A DNA stretch of 64,000 bases from Nostoc linckia FACHB-104 (GTDB taxonomy: Bacteria > Cyanobacteriota > Cyanobacteriia > Cyanobacteriales > Nostocaceae). The translations under genes and the position numbers were made by a program. The stretch lies in assembly GCF_014696615.1 (NCBI RefSeq), contig NZ_JACJQJ010000002.1, forward strand, positions 124,001 through 188,000, given 5' to 3'. Shown here in pieces: positions 28,105 to 36,907 of the stretch. Every line of letters begins with the position of its first letter. The stretch's first letter is position 1. A model generated the notes under the pieces. The model did no database searches. It was not told where the DNA came from and saw only the letters and a list, made by a program, of their open reading frames with translations.

Positions 28105-29253
28105 ATGCAATCAGCAGTTACTCCCGAATCTCAAGCAATGGATGCACCGAAGCAAGGTATTCCTGTAACAATTATTACAGGATTCCTCGGTAGTGGTAAG
28201 ACAACTTTACTTAATCATATCCTGACTAATCAGCAGGGTTTAAAAACGGCTGTTTTAGTCAATGAATTTGGTGAAATTGGCATCGATAACGAATTAATTG
28301 TATCCACCGATGAAAACATGGTGGAATTAAGTAATGGTTGTATTTGTTGCACAATTAATAGTGATTTAGTTGATGCCGTTTATAAAGTTCTAGAGCGAGA
28401 AGAAAAGTTAGATTATTTAGTTGTTGAAACAACTGGACTAGCAGATCCATTGCCTGTAGCTTTAACATTTCTCGGTACAGAATTGCGGGATTTAACCCGT
28501 TTGGATTCCATCATTACTGTAGTAGATGCGGCAAATTATAGCCTAGATTTATTTAATTCTCAGGCAGCATATAGTCAAATTGCCTATGGTGATGTCATTA
28601 TTCTCAATAAAGCAGATTTAGTTGATGAAACTGCTTTAAATGAATTAGAAAGAAAAATTGGGGAAGTTAGAGAAGGGGCAAGAATTCTCCGTACTACACG
28701 TTCCGAAGTACCACTGCCCTTAATTTTGAGCGTTGGTCTGTTTGAGTCTGACAAGTATTTTGATACTGTAGACGATGAACATGAACATCACGACCATGAG
28801 CATCATGATCACGACCATTCTACATGCGGTCATGAACATCACGACGACGATCACGACCATTCTACCTGTGGTCATGACCATCACGATCACGACCATAAAC
28901 ATGAGCATCATCACCATCATTCCGATCACTTAGAAAATGATGGTTTTAGTTCAATATCTTTCCAAAGTGATAAGCCTTTTTCTATTAGGAAATTCCAATA
29001 TTTCTTAGATAATCAGCTACCCACTAATGTCTTTCGTGCCAAGGGAATTATGTGGTTTGAGGAAAGTCCCAAACGCCATATTTTCCACTTGTGTGGTAAG
29101 CGCTTCACAATGGATGATGATGAGTGGAAAGGTCAACCTAAAACCCAACTAGTGTTAATTGGTCAACATTTAGATAGCGAGACTTTACTCAATCAAATAG
29201 AAAAGTGTCTTTGTATTCCTTCTGTGAGCAGAGGTAAGGGATTTGGAAAATAA
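28105..29253 (+). CDS. COG0523/CobW-family G3E GTPase with His-rich metal-binding segment
   Basis: A G3E P-loop GTPase acting as a metal chaperone or insertase. Walker A is GFLGSGKTT (26-34), the metal motif is GCICCT (C79, C81, C82), the GTP-specificity motif is NKADL, and a CobW C-terminal domain follows. Residues about 224-276 form a loop with some two dozen His and many Asp, containing HDHDHSTCGH twice, which points to zinc, cobalt or nickel storage or sensing. Zinc transfer (ZNG1-like) is more likely than cobalamin synthesis, because no cob gene is adjacent. No Zur box was recognised upstream. Confidence 0.9.
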   Translation: MQSAVTPESQAMDAPKQGIPVTIITGFLGSGKTTLLNHILTNQQGLKTAVLVNEFGEIGIDNELIVSTDENMVELSNGCICCTINSDLVDAVYKVLEREEKLDYLVVETTGLADPLPVALTFLGTELRDLTRLDSIITVVDAANYSLDLFNSQAAYSQIAYGDVIILNKADLVDETALNELERKIGEVREGARILRTTRSEVPLPLILSVGLFESDKYFDTVDDEHEHHDHEHHDHDHSTCGHEHHDDDHDHSTCGHDHHDHDHKHEHHHHHSDHLENDGFSSISFQSDKPFSIRKFQYFLDNQLPTNVFRAKGIMWFEESPKRHIFHLCGKRFTMDDDEWKGQPKTQLVLIGQHLDSETLLNQIEKCLCIPSVSRGKGFGK

Positions 29254-29326
29254 TAAAATCTGAAGTGTGAAGTGTGAGGGATGAAGTAATTTAATAATAT
29301 TAATTTCTTCATCTTTCATCCTTTCT

Positions 29327-29779
29327 ATGCGCGTTATTATCCAGCGAGTGAAATCATCTCAAGTTACTGTTAATGGTGAAATTGTTGGCAAAATTGGTAG
29401 GGGTCTAAACTTACTAGTAGGTATTGCCAATACTGATACCGATGCTGAACTCGACTGGATGGTACGCAAATGTTTGGAATTGCGGTTGTTTCCTGATGAA
29501 ACAGGAGGCGACCGCTGGCAAAAATCTGTGCAAGAAATTGGCGGTGAGTTGCTAGTAGTCAGCCAATTCACACTTTATGGTGATTGTCGTAAAGGTCGCC
29601 GTCCCTCCTTTGACCGTTCGGCTGTTCCCCCATTAGCCCAAGATTTATATGAAAAATTTGTTACCAAGTTACGCACCAGTGGTTTAAAAGTAGAAACTGG
29701 TGAATTTGGTGCCATGATGCAAGTTGCTATAGAAAATGAAGGGCCTGTAACTTTAATACTAGAGCGAGAAGCAAATTAA
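29327..29779 (+). CDS. dtd: D-aminoacyl-tRNA deacylase
   Basis: DTD removes D-amino acids (and glycine mischarged on tRNA-Ala) from tRNA. The 150-residue protein has normal length. It begins [17 protein letters not shown] and has the two catalytic-site motifs, SQFTLYGD near residue 78 and the cross-subunit Gly-Pro motif NEGPVTL near 138. It starts 73 bp after the GTPase gene on the same strand and may share its transcript. Confidence 0.95.
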   Translation: MRVIIQRVKSSQVTVNGEIVGKIGRGLNLLVGIANTDTDAELDWMVRKCLELRLFPDETGGDRWQKSVQEIGGELLVVSQFTLYGDCRKGRRPSFDRSAVPPLAQDLYEKFVTKLRTSGLKVETGEFGAMMQVAIENEGPVTLILEREAN

Positions 29780-29884
29780 GTATTTATCGGTAAATACAGA
29801 AGTTCGGTAATAGCTAGATTGCTTAGTTCTAAAATGATGAGAGAATATTAAATTAAACATTACAAAACTTTAAGTTCACTCATC

Positions 29885-30220
29885 ATGGCGAAAATCCAGT
29901 TTTCTAGAGGTATAGACGAAGATGTAGTTCCTGATGTGCGCCTGACGCGATCGCGTACTGGTGACACTGGTACTGCAACATTTATTTTTGAAAATCCTAA
30001 AGCCTTAGCTCAAACTACTACCGACGATATCACCGGGATGTACATGATTGATCAAGAAGGTGAAATCATCACCCGTGAAGTCAAAGCAAGATTTGTCAAC
30101 GGTAGACCCGAAGCATTAGAAGCAATTCACCTCATGAAATCTGCCGCAGAATGGGATCGCTTTATGCGCTTCATGGAGCGATACGCTGATGAACACGACC
30201 TGGGATTTAGTAAGTCTTAG
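29885..30220 (+). CDS. psb28: Photosystem II assembly factor Psb28
   Basis: Psb28 is a small stromal/cytoplasmic protein that binds CP47-containing PSII assembly intermediates and affects chlorophyll protein synthesis. The 111-residue protein starts [24 protein letters not shown] and contains [10 protein letters not shown] and '[30 protein letters not shown]', all hallmark Psb28 segments. It has no membrane helix. It stands alone between dtd and moaB. Confidence 0.96.
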   Translation: MAKIQFSRGIDEDVVPDVRLTRSRTGDTGTATFIFENPKALAQTTTDDITGMYMIDQEGEIITREVKARFVNGRPEALEAIHLMKSAAEWDRFMRFMERYADEHDLGFSKS

Positions 30221-30342
30221 AGGGTTAAGGGGGATGAGGGAGATGAGGAGGATGAGGGCGATGAGGGAGACAAACAAAGAAATTCCTATTCCCCATTACC
30301 CATTCCCCATTCCCAAACAGCGTAGAATTTTGAAAAATTGGT

Positions 30343-30843
30343 ATGACGAAACCTCACCCAGATGCACCGGGAATAGCGTTAAATTGTGCTGTTGTCACTG
30401 TCAGCGATACCCGTTCTCCGGAAACAGACAAAAGCGGCCAGTTAATTCAGGAATTACTTTTGGCTGCTAATCATGCGATCGCAGCTTACAAAATTATCAA
30501 AGACGAACCTACACAAATCCAACAACAGATAGAACAGCTTGGTCAAGCTGCAAACTTAGATGTAGTCATTTTCAATGGTGGTACAGGTATTGCGCCTAGA
30601 GATACCACCTATGATGCGATTGAAAAATTGCTGGAGAAGACCTTACCAGGATTTGGCGAATTGTTTCGGTTTTTAAGTTATCAAGAAATCGGTTCGCGCG
30701 CGATCGCATCTCGCACCGTAGCTGGAGTTTACCAAAATAAATTAATCTTCTCCCTTCCTGGTTCCAGTAACGCCGTGCGCCTGGGTATGGAAAAACTAAT
30801 TGTGCCAGAACTGGTTCATTTAGTCAGCCAGGTGAGGGGATAG
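30343..30843 (+). CDS. moaB: Molybdenum cofactor biosynthesis protein B
   Basis: MoaB/MogA-type proteins adenylylate molybdopterin before molybdenum insertion. The 166-residue protein has the family's core motifs: [14 protein letters not shown] near residue 20-33 and [17 protein letters not shown] near 78-94, plus the C-terminal [13 protein letters not shown]. In cyanobacteria the cofactor serves nitrate reductase. The gap before it and the region after its stop are filled with short tandem repeats. Confidence 0.93.
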   Translation: MTKPHPDAPGIALNCAVVTVSDTRSPETDKSGQLIQELLLAANHAIAAYKIIKDEPTQIQQQIEQLGQAANLDVVIFNGGTGIAPRDTTYDAIEKLLEKTLPGFGELFRFLSYQEIGSRAIASRTVAGVYQNKLIFSLPGSSNAVRLGMEKLIVPELVHLVSQVRG

Positions 30844-30849
30844 GGGATA

Positions 30850-30910
30850 GGGGACTGGGGACTGGGGACTGGGGACTGGGGACTGGGGACTGGGGACTGG
30901 GGACTGGGGA
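30850..30910. repeat. (GGGGACT) heptamer tandem repeat, about 8.7 copies
   Basis: Eight perfect GGGGACT units run from 30850 to 30905, followed by a partial unit. This is the CCCCART class of short tandemly repeated sequences described in heterocystous cyanobacteria. A (GACTCTT) run follows at about 30950-30975. Confidence 0.9.
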
Positions 30911-30980
30911 CAAGGAGGAGTAAGGAGACGAAGAAAATAAACAACTTTTGACTCTTGACTCTTGACTCTTGACTACCCAT

Positions 30981-31008
30981 AAAAAAATCCCCGTATATAG
31001 CAGGGATT
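30981..31008 (-). terminator. Rho-independent terminator for mraY
   Basis: On the minus strand AATCCC, a loop of about 11 bases and GGGATT are followed directly by a T-run (the A-run at 30981-30987 on the plus strand). It lies 44 bp beyond the mraY stop codon. Confidence 0.7.
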
Positions 31009-31051
31009 GAAGATGTTTATTTCAAATATTTTTCTTAAATCAGGTTGAGAA

Positions 31052-32149
31052 TTAAGCGATCGCCATTGAGATTGTGGCTAAGAATGCGGCGATGATATAA
31101 AACACGGAGACCACTTGTAATTCTGACCAGCCTGTTAGTTCTAAATGATGGTGTAGGGGTGCCATTTTGAAGAGGCGCTTACCTTTGCCATCTGGCCCTT
31201 TAGTAGCTTTGTAATAACTTACTTGCGCCATTACAGAAAGAGTTTCTACAAAGAAGATACCGCTGAGAATGAACAGCATAACCAAACTGTTACTTAGCAG
31301 CGCTACAGCAGCTAAACCGCCACCCAAAGCTAATGAACCAGTATCTCCCATAAAAACACGAGCTGGGTTCCGATTATGGGCTAAGAAACCTAAACAACCA
31401 CCACTTAAAGCGGCACAGAAAATCATTAATTCTGGTGAGGTGGGTGCAATTACAGCACCAAGTGCCAAAAATGCGATCGCGGCTGTTCCACCAGCTAAGC
31501 CGTCAATACCATCGGTGAGATTTGTGGCGTTACTCTCTGCTACTAAAGCAAAACCAGCTAGAGGCCAGAAGAGTAATCCCAAGGGAATTGAAACACCTAC
31601 CAAGGGTAAAGCAATATTTGTAATCCCGGTTGGTTGATTAAACATCAGCCACAGACAAAACAGTGATGCAAAAGTAATTTGCAAACCAAGTTTCATCTTT
31701 GGGGATATACCCTTATTCGACTTGCGGCGGAGAATTTGCCAATCGTCTAACCAGCCGATCAATCCATAGCTGAGTGTCAAGGCGGAAACCGCAAGCACTG
31801 GTGTGGCAAAATTCGACAATACACAGGCAATGATTACGCCAACGGGAATAAAGAATATACCCCCCATTGTTGGAGTACCTGCCTTTTTTAGATGGGCTTG
31901 GGGGCCATCTTCACGGATGATTTGCCCAGTTTTGAGTGCCTGTAATAATGGAATTACCCAGAAGCCTAAAGCTGCTGAACATAGCGCACCCAATAGTAGT
32001 GGCAGGGTCAGAGACATACCCTGCCAAGGCAATCTATTACTTACAGAATCTAAAACCAGTGCAGCCCCGCCTAGCCCTAAAGCCAAACAAGAAGCGATAC
32101 CGATTCCAGAAAAGTTTAACTCTTGGTCAGGAGATAGTTTAGCGTCCAC
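31052..32149 (-). CDS. mraY: Phospho-N-acetylmuramoyl-pentapeptide transferase
   Basis: MraY transfers phospho-MurNAc-pentapeptide to undecaprenyl phosphate, forming lipid I at the cytoplasmic membrane. The 365-residue polytopic protein has about ten membrane helices. Family motifs are GTPTMGGIFF, the Asp pair in YGLIGWLDDW, NATNLTDGIDGLAGG and MAPLHHHLELTGWSE near the C-terminus. A small acidic-protein gene lies 67 bp upstream on the same strand, and a terminator hairpin lies downstream. Confidence 0.96.
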   Translation of the reverse strand: MDAKLSPDQELNFSGIGIASCLALGLGGAALVLDSVSNRLPWQGMSLTLPLLLGALCSAALGFWVIPLLQALKTGQIIREDGPQAHLKKAGTPTMGGIFFIPVGVIIACVLSNFATPVLAVSALTLSYGLIGWLDDWQILRRKSNKGISPKMKLGLQITFASLFCLWLMFNQPTGITNIALPLVGVSIPLGLLFWPLAGFALVAESNATNLTDGIDGLAGGTAAIAFLALGAVIAPTSPELMIFCAALSGGCLGFLAHNRNPARVFMGDTGSLALGGGLAAVALLSNSLVMLFILSGIFFVETLSVMAQVSYYKATKGPDGKGKRLFKMAPLHHHLELTGWSELQVVSVFYIIAAFLATISMAIA

Positions 32150-32216
32150 GGATATTTCCCTTCACTCCACACTTACAAAACTGAACAATAGTGGCCATTT
32201 ATGCCACATATTAAAA

Positions 32217-32453
32217 TTAATCTTCGGCAATTCCGATATCGTCGTCATCATCATCAAAGTCAGCGATACCGTCTTCTCCACCGAGAAACTCTGAAATTTC
32301 TTCTTCTTCATCCTGAAAATCAGGCTCGTGAACGTCACGCGCGATAATCCGACCGCTGGATTGTAACCAGTCTATAAGAGAAGTCTCTTGTTTTAATGGA
32401 ATCACAGCAGCTCGCTGGTTGCGAGGTTCTTCACGTAATGGAGAATTCAACAT
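32217..32453 (-). CDS. Small acidic protein, DUF3134 family
   Basis: The 78-residue soluble protein has a conserved middle segment (AAVIPLKQETSLIDWLQSSGRIIARD) and a very acidic C-terminus (a run of six Asp). This matches the cyanobacterial DUF3134 family, whose function is unknown. It lies 67 bp upstream of mraY on the same strand and may be cotranscribed with it. Confidence 0.78.
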   Translation of the reverse strand: MLNSPLREEPRNQRAAVIPLKQETSLIDWLQSSGRIIARDVHEPDFQDEEEEISEFLGGEDGIADFDDDDDDIGIAED

Positions 32454-32695
32454 ATCGCAAAATAAACGAGAACACTCGAGTAACTAGACATTTAGAGTCT
32501 ATCACTGGATAAGAGATAATTTAGTTATTGATTCAACTCAAAAGTTGAATAATCCGCAATCTACCAAAAGAGATTTATTTAATTACCTTATGACAGATGG
32601 CAGGAGTTTAATACTAATGTAGTTAGGCTCTATACATTTGGCATTTCTATATATTTAATGCTGATTTCATCCTGATGATTTTGAGGTGATTAGCG

Positions 32696-33280
32696 ATGAT
32701 TGGAAAAACGGCTCTCTTCGATGCGATCGCTGGTACTAATCGCGGTTTACTAGCTAGTGAAAAGCAGAAACAAGCTATTTTAGCTGCGATCGCCACTTTG
32801 GAAGACCTGAATCCCACACCACTTCCTGTAGAAGCTAGTAGCTTACTTGATGGTAATTGGCGATTAATATATACCACAAGTAAGGGACTATTAAATCTGG
32901 ATCGATTACCTTTCTTTAAACTCGGACAAATTTATCAGTATATCCGCGTAGAAAATACTAGCGTTTACAATATAGCCGAAGTATATGGCCTACCTTATCT
33001 TGAAGGATTGGTCAGTGTTGCTGCCAAATTTGAGCCACTCTCAGGTCGTCGCGTCCAAGTTAAATTTAATCGAAGTATCATTGGTTGGCAACGTCTATTA
33101 GGTTACAATTCCCCAGAAAATTTTATTCAAGAAATTGAAGCTGGTACTAAATTTACGGCAATTGATACTGCGATTAACAGTGATAGACAACAAGGATGGT
33201 TGGATATCACTTATTTAGATAACGATCTCCGAATCGGTAGAGGTAATGAGGGGAGTTTATTTGTACTAAGCAAAGTGTGA
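32696..33280 (+). CDS. PAP/fibrillin family protein
   Basis: The 194-residue protein matches plastid lipid-associated (fibrillin) proteins: LDGNWRLIYTTSKGLLNLDRLPFF near 47-70, a central β-rich lipocalin-like region and the C-terminal GWLDITYLDNDLRIGRGNEGSLFVL, the conserved 'RIGRG-GS-FVL' block. Fibrillins bind lipids or isoprenoids at thylakoids or plastoglobule-like bodies and help in light-stress tolerance. It has no signal peptide. It is divergent from the mraY pair. Confidence 0.85.
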   Translation: MIGKTALFDAIAGTNRGLLASEKQKQAILAAIATLEDLNPTPLPVEASSLLDGNWRLIYTTSKGLLNLDRLPFFKLGQIYQYIRVENTSVYNIAEVYGLPYLEGLVSVAAKFEPLSGRRVQVKFNRSIIGWQRLLGYNSPENFIQEIEAGTKFTAIDTAINSDRQQGWLDITYLDNDLRIGRGNEGSLFVLSKV

Positions 33281-33370
33281 GCGTTTCCTAAAGTTTTATG
33301 TGCGAACGAGACGAACTTAAGCGATAACGGGCCCGTTGTCAAGTAATATGTCACACCATTTTATAAAAAG

Positions 33371-33490
33371 GGATTGGGGAACTCGGGGCCCCCTCTGGGG
33401 ATAAGGGGTAATGGGGATTGGGGAGATGAGGGAGATGAGGGAGATGAGGGAGATGAGGGGGAAAAGGGGAAAAGGCGATAGGGGGACAGG
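33371..33490. repeat. Mixed short-repeat block sharing a 35-bp segment with cysS
   Basis: It includes TTGGGGAACTCG...GATAAGGGG (33374-33408), which is the exact reverse complement of cysS 26806-26840. A nine-base tandem repeat (GGGAGATGA, four or more units) follows at about 33421-33458. Open frames through this block are artefacts of the repeat. Confidence 0.75.
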
Positions 33491-33650
33491 GAGATATTCC
33501 TATTACCAATTACCGATGCCCAATGCCCCATTCTCCATGCCCAATAGGAAAAATAACTTAACAATGCTTCTTGCTACGTCCGTCAGGTTGTAGAGTGAAA
33601 TCAATTAGCCTTTATACATTGGCGATTGATAACTAAAAGGGAAAAAACTC

Positions 33651-33863
33651 ATGGTTCAACGTGGTTCTAAAGTACGTATTCTCAGACCAGAGTCCTACTG
33701 GTTTCAAGATGTAGGTACCGTAGCTTCTATTGACCAAAGCGGTATCAAGTATTCTGTGATTGTCCGTTTTGACAAGGTCAATTATTCAGGGATCAACACC
33801 AATAACTTTGCTGAAGACGAATTAGTGGAAGTTGAAGCTCCAAAAGCAAAAGCTAAAAAGTAA
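33651..33863 (+). CDS. psaE: Photosystem I reaction centre subunit IV
   Basis: PsaE is the cytoplasmic-side PSI subunit that supports ferredoxin docking and cyclic electron flow. The 70-residue SH3-like protein starts [18 protein letters not shown] and contains [27 protein letters not shown], both diagnostic. The Lys/Ala-rich end (KAKAKK) is usual. It is monocistronic, with GGGAAAA just before the ATG. Confidence 0.98.
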   Translation: MVQRGSKVRILRPESYWFQDVGTVASIDQSGIKYSVIVRFDKVNYSGINTNNFAEDELVEVEAPKAKAKK

Positions 33864-34015
33864 GCACTGAAGCTACAAGGGGATTCTTTAATGGGATGAT
33901 AGAGAAGAGTTCTAGGGTCACAAGCCAACCCTGAGAACATTGGAGGTAATTTACTACTTCCTCACTCTCTACTCCCTATCCTCAAAAAGCAAATAGCTTG
34001 CTTAACTCTGTTTGA

Positions 34016-34915
34016 ATGCCTGAACTGCCTGAAGTTGAAACAGTCCGCAGGGGTCTCAATCAGTTGACCCTGAATCAAGAAATTACGGGTGGTGATGTGT
34101 TGCTAGATCGCACCATTGCCTACCCGTTTTCTGTTGGTGAATTTATTGATGGAATTAAAGGAAGTGCTATTACCACTTGGTATCGTCGTGGTAAATATCT
34201 CCTCGCCCAACTAACTCCCCCTCCCCAAGCCAAAACACAAGGAGAATACCGAAATTCTCCCTCATCCACCTCATCCCCCCTCTCCCCCGCTTACCTAGGG
34301 GCGCATTTGCGAATGACTGGTCAATTACTATGGCTGCATCGCGATGAACCACTACATAAGCACACACGAGTCAGATTATTTTTCGGGGATCAACAGGAAT
34401 TGCGCTTTGTAGATCAGCGTACTTTTGGTCAAATGTGGTGGGTTCCGCCAAATGTAGCGGTGGAAAGTATCATCACTGGTTTAGCAAAACTAGCAGTAGA
34501 TCCGTTTTCACCAGAATTTACGGTTGAATATTTGGCGCAAAAACTCAAAAATCGCCGCCGTCCTATCAAGACTGCCTTGTTAGATCAGTCAGTTGTCGCG
34601 GGCTTAGGTAACATCTATGCTGATGAAGCGCTCTTCAAGAGTGGAATTCTACCAGAAACCTTTTGTACCGATTTGCGCCGAGAGCAGATAGATCTGTTGC
34701 GAACTGCAATTATTCAAGTATTAGAAGCTAGTATTGCGGCTGGTGGTACTACTTTTAGTAATTTCCTCAATGTCAAAGGTGTTAACGGTAATTATGGCGG
34801 TGTAGCGCTAGTATACAACCGTACCGGAGAACCTTGTCGAGTTTGTGGTAGTGTGATACAGCGAATTAAGTTAGCAGGGCGATCTAGTCATTTTTGCCCC
34901 GAATGTCAGCATTAG
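34016..34915 (+). CDS. mutM: Formamidopyrimidine-DNA glycosylase with low-complexity insert
   Basis: MutM (Fpg) excises 8-oxoguanine and formamidopyrimidines and cuts the abasic site. The 299-residue protein has the catalytic N-terminus PELPEVETV (Pro2 nucleophile, Glu3), the conserved Lys in KYLLAQL, the helix-two-turn-helix GLGNIYADEALF and a C-terminal CRVCG...HFCPEC zinc finger. Residues about 66-93 (PPPQAKTQGEYRNSPSSTSSP...) are Pro/Ser-rich and lengthen the loop before HLRMTGQL. The underlying DNA (CTCATCCACCTCATCCCC...) resembles the intergenic short repeats. Confidence 0.95.
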   Translation: MPELPEVETVRRGLNQLTLNQEITGGDVLLDRTIAYPFSVGEFIDGIKGSAITTWYRRGKYLLAQLTPPPQAKTQGEYRNSPSSTSSPLSPAYLGAHLRMTGQLLWLHRDEPLHKHTRVRLFFGDQQELRFVDQRTFGQMWWVPPNVAVESIITGLAKLAVDPFSPEFTVEYLAQKLKNRRRPIKTALLDQSVVAGLGNIYADEALFKSGILPETFCTDLRREQIDLLRTAIIQVLEASIAAGGTTFSNFLNVKGVNGNYGGVALVYNRTGEPCRVCGSVIQRIKLAGRSSHFCPECQH

Positions 34916-35025
34916 TTTAGCTAACTCTAAGCATAGAAACATATAAATAGTAGGTTTGCATTTTTGAGTATTAGTGCAAGCTAAGATCCTGTATAAAACA
35001 ATTGATAAACAATCGAGGGAATCTC

Positions 35026-35241
35026 ATGGCAGTTAAAAAAGGAGATATGGTTCGTGCTATCCGCGAAAAATTAGAAAATAGTTTAGAAGCACAAGCCAGT
35101 GATTCTCGCTTTCCAGCTTACTTGTTTGATAGCAAAGGCGAAATTGTAGATGTTAAAGGTGATTACGCCTTAGTGAAGTTTGGGCTAGTGCCAACACCAA
35201 ATATTTGGTTACGTTTGGATCAGCTAGAAGAATTTAAATAA
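35026..35241 (+). CDS. ndhO: NAD(P)H-quinone oxidoreductase subunit O
   Basis: NdhO is a small peripheral subunit of the cyanobacterial NDH-1 complex, which drives respiration and cyclic electron flow at thylakoids. The 71-residue protein starts [19 protein letters not shown] and ends [19 protein letters not shown], the family pattern. ATG 35026 is preceded by GAGGGAA, which favours it over the upstream ATG. Confidence 0.95.
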   Translation: MAVKKGDMVRAIREKLENSLEAQASDSRFPAYLFDSKGEIVDVKGDYALVKFGLVPTPNIWLRLDQLEEFK

Positions 35242-35505
35242 GGGCATAGGGCATGGGGCATTGGGCATTGGGCATTGGGAAGAATTTATCAATGCTCAAT
35301 ACCCTAAGTGATGGGGAGAATAACCTTGTCCACTCACTGATCGGAGTTTCCCGTCGGTTTCAATGAATTTTTTCGCCACCTTCAATAAAACCTAAGCTTC
35401 AGGGGTACGTTAAGTTGGTAGTAAAGGTTTGAGTCTTGATTTTAAGCACTCAAATGCTTACTACGACTTATTGTTTATACAAAATTGCACTACCTACCCC
35501 AGCTT

Positions 35506-36513
35506 ATGTTTTATTCATCAGATCCGCCTATTGTTTGTAGTTTTCCTCGCGTCAGCATTATTGGTGCAGGTAGGGTTGGCAGTACCCTAGCCCAAAGAAT
35601 TGCTGAGAAAAATCTTGCAGATGTCGTTTTATTAGATATAGTCCCGGGAATGCCTCAGGGATTAGCATTAGATTTGATGGAGTCTAGGGGCATTGAATTA
35701 CATAATCGTCGGATTATTGGCACCAACGATTATGTTGATACAGCAGGTTCGGAAATTGTGGTGATTACAGCCGGGCTTCCCCGCAAACCAGGTATGACTA
35801 GAGATGACTTACTGATCATCAATGCCAAGATTGTAGTGGAAGCAGCCAAAAATGCGATCGCTCACTCTCCTAATGCTATTTTTATTGTTGTCACTAATCC
35901 TTTGGATGTGATGACTTATTTAGTTGGGCAAGTTACAGGTTTAACCCGCCCCAACCAGCAGGGATTTGTCGCTAGAAATCGCGTTATGGGCATGGCTGGT
36001 GTTTTAGACTCAGCCCGTTTTGAAACCTTCATTGCCCTTGAATTAGGGGTTTTACCTGCCGATGTCAAAGCAATGGTACTGGGTAGCCACGGTGATTTAA
36101 TGGTTCCCTTACCCCGTTATGCCAATGTTAACGGTGTTCCGATTACAGAATTATTAGATGCAGCCACCATAGAACGCTTAGTACAGAGAACCCGTAATGG
36201 TGGTGCAGAAATAGTGGAATTGATGCAAACAGGAGGTGCTTTTTTTGCTCCCGCCTCTGCTGTCAGCGTGATGGTGGAATCAATTTTGCTAAATCAATCG
36301 CGTTTATTGCCCGTAGCCGCATATCTTCAAGGTGAATACGGTTTAAACGACATTGTCATCGGCGTTCCCTGTCGCTTAAGTTGCGGTGGAATTGAAAGTG
36401 TATTGGAATTAAATCTCACCGATGAAGAGCAATCCGCTTTACGTGTTTCTGCTCAATCAGTACGTTTAAATATTGACCGCGCACAGGAAATATTAGCTGC
36501 TGCAAAAATCTAA
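35506..36513 (+). CDS. mdh: Malate dehydrogenase
   Basis: This NAD-dependent LDH/MDH-superfamily enzyme interconverts malate and oxaloacetate. Motifs seen are VSIIGAGRVGST (nucleotide binding), LPRKPGMTRDDLL (substrate-loop arginines, malate rather than lactate specificity), VTNPLDVMTYL and the catalytic His in GSHGDLMVPLPRY. ATG 35506 gives 335 residues; an upstream TTG would add seven unconserved ones. A 'TAATTCG' heptamer run begins just past the stop. Confidence 0.93.
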   Translation: MFYSSDPPIVCSFPRVSIIGAGRVGSTLAQRIAEKNLADVVLLDIVPGMPQGLALDLMESRGIELHNRRIIGTNDYVDTAGSEIVVITAGLPRKPGMTRDDLLIINAKIVVEAAKNAIAHSPNAIFIVVTNPLDVMTYLVGQVTGLTRPNQQGFVARNRVMGMAGVLDSARFETFIALELGVLPADVKAMVLGSHGDLMVPLPRYANVNGVPITELLDAATIERLVQRTRNGGAEIVELMQTGGAFFAPASAVSVMVESILLNQSRLLPVAAYLQGEYGLNDIVIGVPCRLSCGGIESVLELNLTDEEQSALRVSAQSVRLNIDRAQEILAAAKI

Positions 36514-36515
36514 TC

Positions 36516-36548
36516 TAATTCGTAATTCGTAATTCGTAATTCGTAATT
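36516..36548. repeat. (TAATTCG) heptamer tandem repeat, 4.7 copies
   Basis: Four perfect TAATTCG units plus a partial one start 3 bp after the mdh stop codon. The same heptamer recurs near 57749-57784. Related heptamer runs of other sequence lie at 44150-44177 (AATGACG) and 59913-59954. Confidence 0.9.
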
Positions 36549-36575
36549 AATTAAGAGTTACGCAACGCTGATAAT

Positions 36576-36651
36576 GTCATTGCGACCTAAACGAAGTTTA
36601 GGGAAGCAATTCCCGCGTCAGGGTAGATTACTTCGCTATGCTCGTAATGAC
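36576..36651. repeat. GTCATTGCGA...TCGTAATGAC palindromic repeat
   Basis: The 76-bp element has near-complementary ends (GTCATTGCGA and CTCGTAATGAC) and internal GAAGCAATTCC/TTACTTCGC segments. It belongs to a widespread class of small imperfect palindromes found between bacterial genes. The rest of 36514-36907 shows no gene. Confidence 0.65.
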
Positions 36652-36907
36652 AGAGTTATACCAATTTGAAAAAAGAATGCGAGATTGTAGGGGCACGGGC
36701 AATGCCCTGCCCTCTAGAATATATTGATGTGTCGCCAACATTATTTGATTTGGTATTACGTTATTTTTGCGTAGTCCTGATTAAGAAATCATTTGTACAG
36801 TAAAGAGCAGTAGCATTTAATGCTACTGCCGTGATTGCTATTACATCAAGTTATTCTTTTGTTCCCATACCGACACATCAAAAGCAACATCACAACCTTA
36901 GTTGGCT

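Noticed and set aside
28720-28929. Met/Val-rich frame antisense to the His-rich segment
   Set aside because: It is the antisense reading of CAT/CAC codons, not a gene.
30850-30975. Possible CRISPR-like array
   Set aside because: Units are 7 bp with no spacers; this is a short tandem repeat.
33361-33593. Short open frames on both strands in the repeat block
   Set aside because: They consist of repeated Ser-Pro or Glu-Met-Arg units translated from tandem repeat DNA.
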